NCBI RefSeq assembly: GCF_029338555.1
Contig: NZ_CP119989.1
Span: 248,001 to 312,000, forward strand
Source: Halobaculum marinum
Lineage (GTDB): Archaea > Halobacteriota > Halobacteria > Halobacteriales > Haloferacaceae
Length of the DNA stretch: 64,000 bases
Direction of reading: 5' to 3'
The notes under the pieces were generated by a model. That model had not been told where the DNA came from and searched no databases. It saw only the letters and a list, made by a program, of their open reading frames with translations. Shown piece after piece: positions 9,298 to 21,094 of the stretch; the stretch's first letter is position 1, and every line of letters begins with the position of its first letter. The position numbers and the translations under genes are program-made.

Positions 9298-10896
9298 TCA
9301 GCGACCGTTGTCGGCGTCGTCGAGGACGATCTGGTTCACCGAGATGATCCGGTCGTCGTCGAGCAGGCGCCCGATGGCGTCGTCGGGCACCTCGTTGTCG
9401 AGGTTGTACACGGTGAGCGCCTCCCCGCCGATGGTCTCGCGACCGTTGAACATCCCCGCGATGTTGACGCCGGCGTCGCCGAGGACGCTCCCGATGAGGC
9501 CGATGACACCCGGTTCGTCACGGTTGCGCGCGACGAGCATCTGGCCGTACGGGCGGGCGTCGACGCGGTACCCGTCGATGCGGACGATGCGCGGGTCGTC
9601 GCCCGCGAACAGGGTGCCGCACACCGACAGCTCCGTGTCGCCGTCCTTCACGGTGACCGTGACGAGGCTCTGGAAGTCCTCGGCCTGGCGTGTCTTGCTC
9701 TCGGTCACCTCGATGCCGCGGTCCTTCGCCAGTTGCGGGGCGTTGACCGCGTTCACCTCGTACTCCAGCGGCGAGAACACGCCCTTGAGCGCGCTGGCGG
9801 TGACGAGGTCGACCTTCTCGGCGGCGATGTCGCCCTCGTAGTGGACCTCGACGCCTGAGATGCGCTCGCCCAGCAGTTGGGCGGCGATCTTGCCGGCGGT
9901 CTCGGCCACGTCGAGGTACGGCTCGATGCGCGGGAACGCCGACTCGTCGACCGACGGGGCGTTCAGGGCGTTGACGACCGGTTCGTCGGCGAACGCCGCG
10001 ATCACCTGCTTGGCGGTGTCGACGGCGACGTTCTCCTGGGCGGCCTCGGTGCTGGCACCGAGGTGGGGCGTCGTGATGATCTCGTCGACGTCGAGCAGCG
10101 GCGAGTCGTCGGCCAGCGGTTCCTCGGCGAACACGTCGAGCGCGGCGCCGGCGACCGGCCCGTTCTCGACGGCCTCCGCGAGCGCCGGTTCGTCGACGAT
10201 GCCGCCGCGTGCGCAGTTGACGAGGTAGGCGTCGCCCATCGTCTCCAGTTCCTCGGCGCCGATCATCCCCTCCGTCTCGGGGAGCAGCGGCGTGTGGATG
10301 GTGACGAAGTCCGCGCGGGCGAGGCAGTCGTCGAGGTCGTCGACGAGTTCGGCGCCGAACTGGGCGGCGCGCTCCTCGTTGATGTACGGGTCGTAGACGA
10401 CCAGATCCATGCCCAGCGAGTCGAGACGCTTGGCGACCTCCTGCCCGACGCGCCCGAGGCCGACGATGCCGAGCGTCTTGTTGTTCACCTCGCGCCCGAG
10501 GTAGTCGCCCTTGGCCCACTCGCCGTCCTTGAGACGGCTGTGCGCCTGCGGGATGGAGCGCGCGACGGCGAACGTCATCGCGACGGTGTGTTCGGCGGCC
10601 GCGCGGACGTTCCCCTCGGGGGCGTTCGCGACGACGACGCCGTGGTCGGTCGCGGCCTCGATGTCGATGTTGTCGACGCCGATGCCCGCGCGCCCGACGA
10701 TGACGAGCTCTGGCGCCGCCTCGAACACCTCGGCGGACACGTCCGTCCCGGAGCGGACGATCAGCGCGTTGGCGTCGGCGACGGCGTCGAGGAGCGCGTC
10801 GCCCTCCAGGTCGTACCCCGTCTCGACCTCGTGGCCGGCGTCTCGCAGCGTCTCGATCCCCGCGTCCGCGATGGGGTCCGTGACGAGTACCTTCAT
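9298..10896 (-). CDS. serA: D-3-phosphoglycerate dehydrogenase
   Basis: A 532-residue long-form SerA that oxidises 3-phosphoglycerate to 3-phosphohydroxypyruvate, first step of serine synthesis. The NAD-binding glycine loop is LGIVGLGRVGQEVA; the catalytic His lies in TTPHLGASTEAAQ; the Arg-containing VNCARGGIVDE motif is present. After the catalytic core come the ASB intervening domain (about 320-450) and a C-terminal ACT domain (DEPGVIGLIGSVLGDAGVNIAGM) that usually binds serine for feedback inhibition. It is divergent from serB, with 200 nt between the starts, so the two serine genes may share control. Confidence 0.95.
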   Translation of the reverse strand: MKVLVTDPIADAGIETLRDAGHEVETGYDLEGDALLDAVADANALIVRSGTDVSAEVFEAAPELVIVGRAGIGVDNIDIEAATDHGVVVANAPEGNVRAAAEHTVAMTFAVARSIPQAHSRLKDGEWAKGDYLGREVNNKTLGIVGLGRVGQEVAKRLDSLGMDLVVYDPYINEERAAQFGAELVDDLDDCLARADFVTIHTPLLPETEGMIGAEELETMGDAYLVNCARGGIVDEPALAEAVENGPVAGAALDVFAEEPLADDSPLLDVDEIITTPHLGASTEAAQENVAVDTAKQVIAAFADEPVVNALNAPSVDESAFPRIEPYLDVAETAGKIAAQLLGERISGVEVHYEGDIAAEKVDLVTASALKGVFSPLEYEVNAVNAPQLAKDRGIEVTESKTRQAEDFQSLVTVTVKDGDTELSVCGTLFAGDDPRIVRIDGYRVDARPYGQMLVARNRDEPGVIGLIGSVLGDAGVNIAGMFNGRETIGGEALTVYNLDNEVPDDAIGRLLDDDRIISVNQIVLDDADNGR

Positions 10897-11096
10897 GCGC
10901 GACCGGAATCACGGCGCGTGGGTAAGGCTTTCCACGTCGGCGTAACCTGCCCACCAGAGCGATCCATATCACTGGATAGACAACCCCATCGTTTCGGGTG
11001 GAGATTCCACGGTCGTGCGTCATCAACGGACGAACACGTGATCGTGCCCCGACGCGAACCACAGGAGTTGAGACCGGGGGCCCCGAACGACCGAGC

Positions 11097-11759
11097 ATGA
11101 CGCGACTCGTGGCGTTCGACTTCGACGGAACGCTGTCGGACTCGGAGATGACCGTGCTGTTGGGCGAGCGGTGCGGCGTCGCCGACGAGATGGCCGACAT
11201 CACCGCCCGGGCGATGAATGACGAACTCAGCTACGCCGAGAGCCTCCGGAAGCGCGCCGCCCTCCTCGAACACCTCGAAGAGGAGGAAGCGCAGATCGCG
11301 TGGGACCAGGTGGAACTGCGCGAGGGCGCCGCCCGGGTCATCGAGCGGCTGCGCGACCGTGGCCACTACGTCGCCATCTTCACCGGCGGCTTCGAGCGCG
11401 GCGTCGCCGCCGCGCTGGAGCAGGCGGGCGTCGAGGTCGACGAAATCGTCGCCAACCGCCTCCCGATCGAGGGCGGTCGCCTCACCGGTGGTGTGGAGGG
11501 GCCGCTCATCGAGGGGACGAAAGACGAGCAGTTGGAGCGCGTCGCCGACGAGCAGGGCGTCCCGATGACCCGCACCGTCGCCGTCGGCGACGGCGCTAAC
11601 GACCTGCCGATGCTGGAAGTCGCCGGCCTCGCGGTCGGCTACGAGCCGAAGCCCGCTGTCGAACCGGCGTGCGACGTGGTCGTCGAGTCGATGTTCGACC
11701 TCGCAGACCTGTTCGAGAACGAAGGAATCCTCGTGCCGGACGTCCAGCACGAACGGTAA
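11097..11759 (+). CDS. serB: Phosphoserine phosphatase (HAD family)
   Basis: A 220-residue HAD hydrolase matching SerB: motif I FDFDGTLSDSE (nucleophile and acid Asp), motif II FTGGFERG, the substrate Lys in the EGTKDEQL region, and motif IV VAVGDGANDLPML. It removes phosphate from phosphoserine, the last step of serine synthesis. The ATG at 11097 begins exactly at the conserved MTRLVAFDFDG. Divergent placement to serA supports the assignment. The intermediate transaminase (serC) is not in this window. Confidence 0.92.
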   Translation: MTRLVAFDFDGTLSDSEMTVLLGERCGVADEMADITARAMNDELSYAESLRKRAALLEHLEEEEAQIAWDQVELREGAARVIERLRDRGHYVAIFTGGFERGVAAALEQAGVEVDEIVANRLPIEGGRLTGGVEGPLIEGTKDEQLERVADEQGVPMTRTVAVGDGANDLPMLEVAGLAVGYEPKPAVEPACDVVVESMFDLADLFENEGILVPDVQHER

Positions 11760-11845
11760 CGACGCGGCGCCGTCCGGACCGACACGCCGTCAGCCGACGG
11801 CGAGTGACCGACGAGAGAGACCGGAGTGGTCGGTGCTGGACTCGG

Positions 11846-13834
11846 TCAGCGCTCGGCGTCCGACTCAGCGCCGAACTGGAACTCGCCGTCGTCCTCCGTC
11901 GTGCCGCCGTCCTCTATCGCCACCCGAGCGCCGCCGTCGCCGGCGACCTCGGCTCTGTCGCCGCTGGGCGACCCGGCGTCGGCCGCGACCGTGCCGCCGA
12001 CCTCGAACTCCGCGAGGAGGTCTGTGAGCCGGTCGGCTTGTGCCGACAGCGACTCAGTCTCCGCGGAGACGGCGGCCATCGACTCCGTCTGTTCCTCGGC
12101 GGTGTCGGCGGCCTCCGTCGCGTCGGTGGCGGTCTGTCGGCTGATGTCGATCACCGGTTCGATCATCGCGACCGCCTCTTCGGTGCTGGCTGCCTGGTCC
12201 TCGGTCGCGCTGCTGATCTCGTGGACGCCGTGGTTGGTCTCCTCGGTGTTCGTGGCGACCGTCGAGAGCGACTCGGACACCTCCTCGACGGCGGCGGCGC
12301 TCTCGGCGATGTGCGCTTCGGCCTCGCGGACCTCGTCCACGGTGGCGTCGGTGCGAGACTGCGTGCGCTCGATCAGCGACTCGATCTCGGTGGCGGCCTC
12401 CTGCGTCTCCTCGGCGAGTTGCTTCACCTCGTCGGCGACGACCGTGAACCCGTTGCTGTCGCCGCCGCCGCCGGCGCGTGCGGCCTCGATGGAGGCGTTG
12501 AGCGCCAGCAGGTTCGTCTGGTTGGCGATGTCGCCGATGAGGTCGACGATGTCGCCGATCTCGTCCATCTGCTCGTCGAGCGATTTGACGTTGTCGACGG
12601 TGGTGTCGATCGTGTCCTCGACCTCGTCCATGCGATCGATCGCCTCGGCGGCGGCCTCCTCGCTCGATTCGGCGACGCTGGCGGTCTCCTGTGAGATCTC
12701 CGCCACCGACTCGGCCGAGGAGGCGACCTCCTCGATCGTCGCCGACAGCGTGTTCATCTCGCCGGCCACCTCCTCGAGGAGGTCGCGCTGCTCGTCGGCA
12801 CTGTCGGCGATCCCGTCGCTCGCCTCGTTCATCCGGTCGACCGCGCGCGACGCCTCGGAGACGCCGACCGAGGCCTGACCGCTCGCGGAACTGACCTGCC
12901 GCGAGACCGACTTGACGTCGCTCACGGCGGCCTCCATCTCGTCCATCATCTCGTTGAACGCCTCGCCGATCTCTGCCATCGCTTCGCTCTTGCTGTCGGC
13001 GTCGAGACGGACGGTCAGTTCGCCGTCGGCCGCACGGGCCATCCGGGCACTGTAGGCGTCCGCCTTCGACTCCAGCACCTCGTTCAGCCGCTCGACCTCC
13101 TCGCGTCGCTGCTTGGCCTCCGCCATCGCCTCTTCGGCGTCTCGCACCTGCGACTTCTGGCGTTCGACCGCCGCCATCCGCTCGTCGGCCGCCTCGCGGG
13201 ACTTCTCGATGGAGAACCAGTTGCGCATCAGCGCCGCCGCGAGGAAGAGGATGAACACGGCGTGGATCCCTGCCCACACCCACGGGTTCTGGATCGCCGC
13301 CTCGTGGTTGTACACGTTCGTCGGGTCGATCATCGAGAAGATGACGTGGCTCCCCGACACGTAGACGAGACCGAGCGCGAACGGCACCCAGTCCTCGTAC
13401 AGGGCGACGACCGCCATGACGACGAAGAAGTGGAAGTGCGCCTCGATGAATCCGCCCGAGAACCGGACGAGGAACGTCGAACTCGCCATCAGCCCGAGTG
13501 ACGTGAGCGCTGTCTGCCACCGTCTGCCGAGACGCGACCAGTTCGCAAGCAGTGCGATCCCCACGAGGAACACGGCCTGCCCGCCGACCAGCCAGGTCGG
13601 CACCGCGGGGATGGTCGCCCCCGTCACCAGCGACTCAGTGCCCTCGTACAGGCCCAGCGCCGTCAAGAACGGGATGTGTGCGACCAACGCGATCAGGATC
13701 GTGCGGTGGCGCTTCTTCCACTGTTCGTCCGGGATCGTGTCGCCGCTCGGTGTGTATCTGATGACCTCGTCGACTTTCCCCCGGAATCGCTGGGCGACGC
13801 CGGCGCCCGTCCGAGTCCCCTCCACGTTACTCAT
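11846..13834 (-). CDS. Membrane-bound methyl-accepting taxis transducer
   Basis: A 662-residue haloarchaeal transducer. Residues about 45-215 hold six predicted transmembrane helices with the His-rich motif [11 protein letters not shown] and [11 protein letters not shown]; then a HAMP-like segment, a long coiled coil, and the highly conserved signalling hairpin ([19 protein letters not shown]) followed by [13 protein letters not shown]. The hairpin contains a GGGGDSNG insertion before GFTVVAD. The C-terminus is acidic and ends [12 protein letters not shown]. The six-helix, His-containing sensor resembles the aerotaxis-type HtrVIII architecture, but the ligand is inference. It should signal through the CheW/CheA genes at 36-40 kb. 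Confidence 0.9.
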   Translation of the reverse strand: MSNVEGTRTGAGVAQRFRGKVDEVIRYTPSGDTIPDEQWKKRHRTILIALVAHIPFLTALGLYEGTESLVTGATIPAVPTWLVGGQAVFLVGIALLANWSRLGRRWQTALTSLGLMASSTFLVRFSGGFIEAHFHFFVVMAVVALYEDWVPFALGLVYVSGSHVIFSMIDPTNVYNHEAAIQNPWVWAGIHAVFILFLAAALMRNWFSIEKSREAADERMAAVERQKSQVRDAEEAMAEAKQRREEVERLNEVLESKADAYSARMARAADGELTVRLDADSKSEAMAEIGEAFNEMMDEMEAAVSDVKSVSRQVSSASGQASVGVSEASRAVDRMNEASDGIADSADEQRDLLEEVAGEMNTLSATIEEVASSAESVAEISQETASVAESSEEAAAEAIDRMDEVEDTIDTTVDNVKSLDEQMDEIGDIVDLIGDIANQTNLLALNASIEAARAGGGGDSNGFTVVADEVKQLAEETQEAATEIESLIERTQSRTDATVDEVREAEAHIAESAAAVEEVSESLSTVATNTEETNHGVHEISSATEDQAASTEEAVAMIEPVIDISRQTATDATEAADTAEEQTESMAAVSAETESLSAQADRLTDLLAEFEVGGTVAADAGSPSGDRAEVAGDGGARVAIEDGGTTEDDGEFQFGAESDAER

Positions 13835-13858
13835 GAAAGATTGACAGGGGAGATATCA

Positions 13859-13865
13859 CTAAAAA
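13859..13865 (-). promoter_or_regulatory. TATA-like core of the membrane transducer, inside an inverted repeat
   Basis: CTAAAAA on the plus strand (TTTTTAG on the coding strand) is centred 27 nt before the ATG at 13834. It is flanked by TTGACA (13841-13846) and TGTCAA (13872-13877), an inverted repeat that could be an operator. Confidence 0.5.
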
Positions 13866-13923
13866 GACGGTTGTCAAAATATCCGCGCTGATAGCCCGAT
13901 ATTGCCGGCCGCTGAGGCCGTGA

Positions 13924-16164
<2,241 letters not shown>

Positions 16165-16182
16165 CGAACTGGACGGCGCGTG

Positions 16183-16206
16183 CCGGCGGACCTCAGTGTC
16201 CGCCGG
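16183..16206. terminator. Perfect 9-bp hairpin after ligA
   Basis: CCGGCGGAC pairs with GTCCGCCGG around a CTCAGT loop, 19 nt after the ligA stop. It is a likely 3'-end structure, although no T run follows. Confidence 0.45.
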
Positions 16207-16400
16207 GAGCGCGCGAGGGACGAGTGAGCCGGGAGCGAAGCGACCCGGAGCGGAGCGAGCGGCGAACGAGTCGGCTGGGGAGGGTGTGGGCGGTGCGGGC
16301 GCGGTGGGGGGACTGAACGGGGCCGTGGGGGCGTTCGTTGTCGAGTGGACGGAACTCACGCCGACGGAAACAGCCAGGACACCACCGCCAACGACGAGAG

Positions 16401-16466
16401 GACCAACAGCGACGAGAAGACCAACAGCGACGAGAAGACCAACAGCGACGAGAAGACCAACAGCGG
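16401..16466. repeat. 18-bp tandem repeat, about 3.7 copies
   Basis: GACCAACAGCGACGAGAA is repeated at 16401, 16419 and 16437, with a partial copy at 16455 and a degenerate one before it. The period is a multiple of three and reads TNSDEK in one frame, but it lies outside both flanking genes, 13 nt from the permease stop. Confidence 0.9.
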
Positions 16467-16478
16467 CGTTTCAGCCGA

Positions 16479-17330
16479 CTACAGATCGGCGTCTTCGAAC
16501 CGCCACAGCCCCAGGAGCGGCGGCACCAGCAGCCACGCCGCGAGCATCGCGAACGCCGCGATCTCCATGTCGAGGGCGTACTGGCCCGCACCGCCCTCGA
16601 CGCCCGCCTGCCCCGCGGCGAACAGGAAGCCGTTGACGAACTCGCCCGCGACGATTTTGAACGAGCCGGTGGGGTTGATCAGTCGGAGCAACTCCAGCAG
16701 CGCCGACCCGGAGATGGGCAGCCAGTCGGGGCCGCCCGTGCCGAGGTACAGGCGCAGCGGGAACTGGATGGCGCCCCACAGCGGGACGAACAGGAAGTAC
16801 AGCCCCACCGCGCCGCCGATGGCGAGGCGGTTCGACGCCACGCCCGCGGAGAAGCCGACCGCGATGGCGACGAACGCCGACGACAACACCAGCGTCAGCA
16901 GGATGTACCCGAGGAACGTGAGCGGCTGGAGCGACAGCGGGCCGATGGCGGCGACGAGCGCCGGCAGCAGGAAGCCCACCGAGATGGGCACCGCGATGGC
17001 GCCCGCACGACCGATCACCTTCCCGAACACCACGTCCGCACGGGAGTGCGGGAGCGCGAGCAGGAGCTTCAGTGACCCGGACTCGCGTTCGCCGACGACC
17101 GCGTTGTACGAGACGACCAGCGCGATGAGCGGGATGAGCGTCGTCACCAGCGCGTCGCGGACGAACACCGAGCCGAGGAGCGCGCTCGTCGGGAACGTCT
17201 GGCCCGGCCCCGGGCGAATGACGTAGACGACCGCCGAGACGAGCAGCACGAAGAACGCCGACAGCGCCAGCAGCCAGCGCGAGCGCACGGCGTCTTGGAA
17301 GTCCTTGCGCGCGACGGCCTCGACACTCAT
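16479..17330 (-). CDS. ABC-2 type transporter permease
   Basis: A 283-residue integral membrane protein of the ABC-2/NosY-like family, with about six transmembrane helices. The N-terminus (VARKDFQDAVRSRWLLAL) is the amphipathic connecting helix typical of this family, and the VVGERESGSLKLLLALP motif after the second helix is its coupling signature. Its start overlaps the end of the ATPase gene by 4 nt, so the two form one operon and one transporter. Substrate cannot be told; relatives export drugs, lipids or assist copper-enzyme maturation. A tandem-repeat spacer lies just after its stop. Confidence 0.9.
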   Translation of the reverse strand: MSVEAVARKDFQDAVRSRWLLALSAFFVLLVSAVVYVIRPGPGQTFPTSALLGSVFVRDALVTTLIPLIALVVSYNAVVGERESGSLKLLLALPHSRADVVFGKVIGRAGAIAVPISVGFLLPALVAAIGPLSLQPLTFLGYILLTLVLSSAFVAIAVGFSAGVASNRLAIGGAVGLYFLFVPLWGAIQFPLRLYLGTGGPDWLPISGSALLELLRLINPTGSFKIVAGEFVNGFLFAAGQAGVEGGAGQYALDMEIAAFAMLAAWLLVPPLLGLWRFEDADL

Positions 17331-18277
17331 CGGTCATCACCCACGTTCGCCGGCGCCGTTCCGTCTGGCGCCGCACCATCTTCCGTGTACGTGATGAACA
17401 GGTCCTCCAGACTCGCCTCCTTCGTGGAGAAGTCCTTCACCGTCACGCCGTTGTCCTCCAGCGCGCCGATCACCTTCGTCTTCGCGTCGCTGGCACACGA
17501 GACGGTGACGGTGCCGCCGTCGGTCGCCGCCGAGGAGACGCCCTCCAGCGCGCGGACCGCCGCCAGGTCGTCCTCGCTGGCGGCGTCGACCGTGACGACG
17601 AGCTGCTCCTCGCCGCCGCCGGCCTCGCGGAGGCCCTCGATGGAGTCCTCCGCGACGAGTTCGCCCTCGCGCATGATCCCGACACGGTCACACACCGACT
17701 CGACCTGTCCGAGCACGTGCGAGGAGAAGAACACCGTCGTGCCGCGGTCCGCCTCCGCCCGAACGATCTCACGCATCTCCTTGGCTCCCGCCGGGTCCAG
17801 TCCCGACGAGGGCTCGTCGAGGATGAGCAGGTCGGGGTCGCCGACGAGCGCCATCCCGAGGACGAGGCGCTGGCGCATCCCCTTGGAGTAGCCGCCGGCG
17901 CGGCGGTCGGCGGCGTCGAGGATGCCGACGCGGTCGAGGATCGCGTCGACGTCGGCGTCGACCTCCTTCGAGCGCATCGCGAACTCGACGTGGCGGCGTC
18001 CGGTGAGGCGGTCGTACACGTCGTACCCCTCGGGGAGCACGCCCGTGCGACGGCGCACCGCGACCGACTCCGCTTGCGCGTCCCGCGAGAGCACCCGGAC
18101 GGTGCCGCTCGTGGGGCGCACGAAGTCGAGCAGCATGTTGATCGTCGTGGACTTCCCCGCGCCGTTGGGGCCCAGGAAGCCGAACACCTCGCCTTCCTCG
18201 ACCTGCAGGTGGAGGTCGCTGACGGCCGTCACGTCGCCGTACCGCTTCGTGACGCCCTCCAACTCGATAGCGGCCAT
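17327..18277 (-). CDS. ABC transporter ATP-binding protein
   Basis: A 316-residue ATPase subunit. Visible motifs: Walker A GPNGAGKST, signature GGYSKGMRQR, Walker B LLILDEPSSGLDP, and the H-loop SSHVLGQVE. The C-terminal 90 residues form the extra alpha/beta domain seen in drug/NosF-type ABC ATPases. The ATG at 18277 is preceded by a GTCTAATGC promoter core at 18302-18310, consistent with leaderless transcription of the pair. It powers the ABC-2 permease downstream. Confidence 0.92.
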   Translation of the reverse strand: MAAIELEGVTKRYGDVTAVSDLHLQVEEGEVFGFLGPNGAGKSTTINMLLDFVRPTSGTVRVLSRDAQAESVAVRRRTGVLPEGYDVYDRLTGRRHVEFAMRSKEVDADVDAILDRVGILDAADRRAGGYSKGMRQRLVLGMALVGDPDLLILDEPSSGLDPAGAKEMREIVRAEADRGTTVFFSSHVLGQVESVCDRVGIMREGELVAEDSIEGLREAGGGEEQLVVTVDAASEDDLAAVRALEGVSSAATDGGTVTVSCASDAKTKVIGALEDNGVTVKDFSTKEASLEDLFITYTEDGAAPDGTAPANVGDDR

Positions 18278-18301
18278 ACACGCCCGCTTCCCCCGGTCCC
18301 C

Positions 18302-18361
18302 GCATTAGACTTTGGGACTTCGTGTCCCTCCGGCGAACGTTGCCGTAACTGTCGCGCATAT
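18302..18361. promoter_or_regulatory. Divergent promoters of the ABC operon and the first metY-like gene
   Basis: A minus-strand core (GCATTAGAC on plus, 18302-18310) lies 27 nt before the ATPase start, and a plus-strand GCATAT core (18356-18361) lies about 30 nt before the ATG at 18389. Confidence 0.45.
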
Positions 18362-18388
18362 CCCCGCGCATGGATATGACCGTAACAC

Positions 18389-19744
18389 ATGACCGACGAC
18401 GACACCCCGCGATCGGCCGGGGAAGGGGTGGCGGCGGACGGGCGACGGCGGGGGATCGGGGCGGGCGACGATCTGGGGGCACGGACGCGCGCGCTGCACT
18501 CGGGGTGGAGCGGCGACCCGGAGACGGGTGCCCGAGCGCCGCCCATCTACCAGACGACCTCCTACGCGTTCCCCGACGCCGACACCGCGGCGGACCTGTA
18601 CGCGCTGGAGCGGGAGGGCGACGTGTACACGCGCATCTCCAACCCCACGACCCGGGTACTTGAGAAGCGACTCGCGGATCTGGAGGGCGGCGTCGACGCC
18701 GTCGCCACCGCCTCCGGGATGGCCGCCATCGACACCGCAACGAGCCTCCTCGCGCGCGCCGGCGACAACGTGGTCGCCAGCGCCGATATGTACGGCGGCA
18801 CGAGCACGTATCTCGCGCATATGGCCTCTCGGCGCGGCGTGGACCTCCGCACCGTCGAGACGACCGACTACGAGGCGTACGCCGAGGCAGTCGACGAGGA
18901 CACCGCGTTCGTCCACGTCGAGACGCTGGCGAATCCGTCACTCGTCACGCCCGACGTCGAGTGCATCGCCGACATCGCGCACGAACACGCGGTGCCGCTG
19001 GTCGTCGACAACACGTTCGCGACCCCCGCGCTCTGCCGTCCCATCGAGCACGGCGCCGACATCGTCTGGGACTCGACGACCAAGTGGATCCACGGCGCCG
19101 GCACCACCGTCGGCGGCGTGCTCGTCGACGGCGGGACGTTCCCGTGGGACCACCCGGCCGCCGACTACCCGGAGCTGTCGGGCGAGAACCCCGCCTTCGA
19201 CGTTGACTTCGCCGAGCGGTTCGGCGAGCGGGCGTTCGCGCAGGTCGCGCGCCACCGCGGCGTCCGCACGCTCGGCAACCCGCAGTCGCCGTTCGACGCG
19301 TGGCAGACGCTCCAGGGACTCGCGACGCTGCCGATCCGGATGGAGAAGCACTGCGAGAACGCCCGCATCGTCGCCGAACACCTCCGCGACCACCCCGACG
19401 TGGCGTGGGTCACCTACCCCGGCTTCGCGGACCACCCGACCCACGACAACGCGAGCGAGTACCTCGACGGCTTCGGCGGGATGGTGGTGTTCGGCCTCGA
19501 AGACGGCTACGAGGCGGCGAAGGGCGTCTGCGAGGCGGTCGAGTTGGTGTCGTTCCTCGCGAACATCGGCGACGCGCGCTCGCTGATCATCCACCCCGCG
19601 AGCACGACGCACGCACAGCTCACCCCGGACGAACAGCGCGCGGCCGGCGTCTCGCCCGACCTCCTGCGACTGTCGGTCGGCATCGAGGACCCAGCCGACA
19701 TCGTGGCGGATCTGGACCGCGCCATCACGGAGGTGACGGCGTGA
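18389..19744 (+). CDS. metY: Trans-sulfuration family PLP enzyme, O-acetylhomoserine sulfhydrylase-like (copy 1)
   Basis: A 451-residue Cys/Met-metabolism PLP enzyme. It has [11 protein letters not shown], the PLP-binding lysine at about residue 232 in [11 protein letters not shown], and [14 protein letters not shown] near the C-terminus. It begins with a 30-residue disordered Gly/Arg/Asp tail not present in copy 2. The partner metX starts within its last codons (GTGA overlap), which fixes O-acetylhomoserine as the likely substrate and homocysteine as product; a cystathionine gamma-synthase activity cannot be excluded. The start is supported by the upstream GCATAT core. Confidence 0.9.
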   Translation: MTDDDTPRSAGEGVAADGRRRGIGAGDDLGARTRALHSGWSGDPETGARAPPIYQTTSYAFPDADTAADLYALEREGDVYTRISNPTTRVLEKRLADLEGGVDAVATASGMAAIDTATSLLARAGDNVVASADMYGGTSTYLAHMASRRGVDLRTVETTDYEAYAEAVDEDTAFVHVETLANPSLVTPDVECIADIAHEHAVPLVVDNTFATPALCRPIEHGADIVWDSTTKWIHGAGTTVGGVLVDGGTFPWDHPAADYPELSGENPAFDVDFAERFGERAFAQVARHRGVRTLGNPQSPFDAWQTLQGLATLPIRMEKHCENARIVAEHLRDHPDVAWVTYPGFADHPTHDNASEYLDGFGGMVVFGLEDGYEAAKGVCEAVELVSFLANIGDARSLIIHPASTTHAQLTPDEQRAAGVSPDLLRLSVGIEDPADIVADLDRAITEVTA

Positions 19745-20991
19745 CCGCCGTCGAGTCGGTCGGCGAGTTCCGCTTCGAGTGCGGTGAGTCGATCGAGAAT
19801 CTCCGGCTCGCGTACGAGACGTACGGCGAGTTCGACGGCGACAACGCCGTGCTCGTGTGCCACGCGCTCACCGGGAGCCAGCACGTCTCGAACGCACCCT
19901 CCAGCGCCGACCACGACGGCGACGACTTGGGCGACGCCGTCGAAACCGCCGGGCAAGCCCGCGCGTGGTGGAACGACGTGGTCGGCCCGGGGAAGGCCAT
20001 CGACACGACCGAGTACTACGTCGTCTGCGTCAACGTCCCCGGCTCCTGTTACGGCTCCTCGGGGCCGCCCGCGGACGGCCCCGACGACGAACCGTGGGGC
20101 ACCGAGTTCCCACCGGTGACGGTCGGCGACTGGACGCGTGCGCAACGCCGGCTACTCGATCGACTCGGCGTCGGTCGCCTCCACGCCGTCGTCGGCGGCA
20201 GCGTCGGCGGGATGAACGCCCTCGACTGGGCGAAGCGGTTCCCGGACGACGTGCGCCGCGTCGCCGCCGTCGCGACCGCCTCCAGACTGGACACGCAGTG
20301 CCTCTCGCTGGACGCCATCGCGCGCCGGGCGATCACCACCGACCCGGACTGGAACGGCGGTGACTACTACGGCGACGACCGACCGAGCCCGGCCGACGGG
20401 CTGGCGCAGGCCCGACGCATCGGTCACGTGATGTACCTCTCGAAGGCGTCGATGGGGCGGAAGTTCGGGCGCCGCGCCGCCGGTCGCGACGCCTTCGGCG
20501 ACGGCCCCGACGACCCGACGGGGCGGTTCTTCCCGTACCGCGAGGTGGAGTCGTACCTCGACTACAACGCCGACTCGTTCACCACGCGCTTCGACGCGAA
20601 CAGCTACCTCTACCTCACGCGGGCGATGGACGAGTACGACCTCGCGGCGGGCTACGGCTCCGACGCGGAGGCGCTCGCGGCGTTCGAGGGCGAACTGCTC
20701 GCGCTGTCGTTCACGGGCGACTGGCACTTCACCGTCGAGCAGTCGCGCGTGCTCGCGGCGGCGGCCCGCGACGGCGACGTGCCGACCGCCCACCACGTCG
20801 TCGACTCCGACCACGGCCACGACGCGTTCCTCGTCGAACCGGAGTCGGTGGGGCCGCCGCTGCGCGACTTCCTCGCCGACGGTGTCGGCGGCCGCGCCGT
20901 CCGCGACGAGGACGACGACGACGGGCCGCCCGGTGGCCGCGGACGTGGCCCGGACCGCGCACCCGTCCACGCGAGCCTGTTCCCCGGGTGA
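19741..20991 (+). CDS. metX: Homoserine O-acetyltransferase
   Basis: A 416-residue alpha/beta-hydrolase that acetylates homoserine. Family blocks are clear: [25 protein letters not shown] split over two strands, nucleophile Ser in [19 protein letters not shown], catalytic Asp near FTGDWHF and catalytic His in [10 protein letters not shown]. The GTG at 19741 overlaps the metY stop by 4 nt, giving translational coupling; there is no in-frame ATG closer to the conserved region. The last 40 residues are an Asp/Gly/Arg-rich tail beyond the fold. Together with the flanking sulfhydrylases it makes homocysteine from homoserine. Confidence 0.93.
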   Translation: MTAVESVGEFRFECGESIENLRLAYETYGEFDGDNAVLVCHALTGSQHVSNAPSSADHDGDDLGDAVETAGQARAWWNDVVGPGKAIDTTEYYVVCVNVPGSCYGSSGPPADGPDDEPWGTEFPPVTVGDWTRAQRRLLDRLGVGRLHAVVGGSVGGMNALDWAKRFPDDVRRVAAVATASRLDTQCLSLDAIARRAITTDPDWNGGDYYGDDRPSPADGLAQARRIGHVMYLSKASMGRKFGRRAAGRDAFGDGPDDPTGRFFPYREVESYLDYNADSFTTRFDANSYLYLTRAMDEYDLAAGYGSDAEALAAFEGELLALSFTGDWHFTVEQSRVLAAAARDGDVPTAHHVVDSDHGHDAFLVEPESVGPPLRDFLADGVGGRAVRDEDDDDGPPGGRGRGPDRAPVHASLFPG

Positions 20992-21094
20992 TCGACCGTC
21001 GCCGGCCCGACGCGGCGGGCGGGCGTCACAGGTTCCGGCGAGTTCCGCGACCGACGGTAGCACTTAGCTGTCCGTGTGTGTACACGCGGGTAGT

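Larger units (their letters stand above)
16165..16478. other. 314-nt convergent spacer between ligA and the ABC permease
   Basis: No gene is supported. The spacer contains a strong hairpin just after ligA, a purine-rich GGAGCGAAGCGA-type stretch (about 16225-16270) and an 18-bp tandem repeat at its far end. Confidence 0.5.

Noticed and set aside
12054-13520. 488-codon open frame on the minus strand overlapping the membrane transducer
   Set aside because: It is a +1 shadow frame of the transducer, rich in Arg/Gly and lacking acidic haloarchaeal composition.
16401-16466. CRISPR-like array
   Set aside because: The 18-bp units are contiguous with no spacers, so this is a simple tandem repeat.
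16345-17226. Plus-strand frame containing the TNSDEK repeats as a repeat protein
   Set aside because: Most of it is antisense to the ABC-2 permease, has Ser/Arg-rich shadow composition, and no promoter or family supports it.
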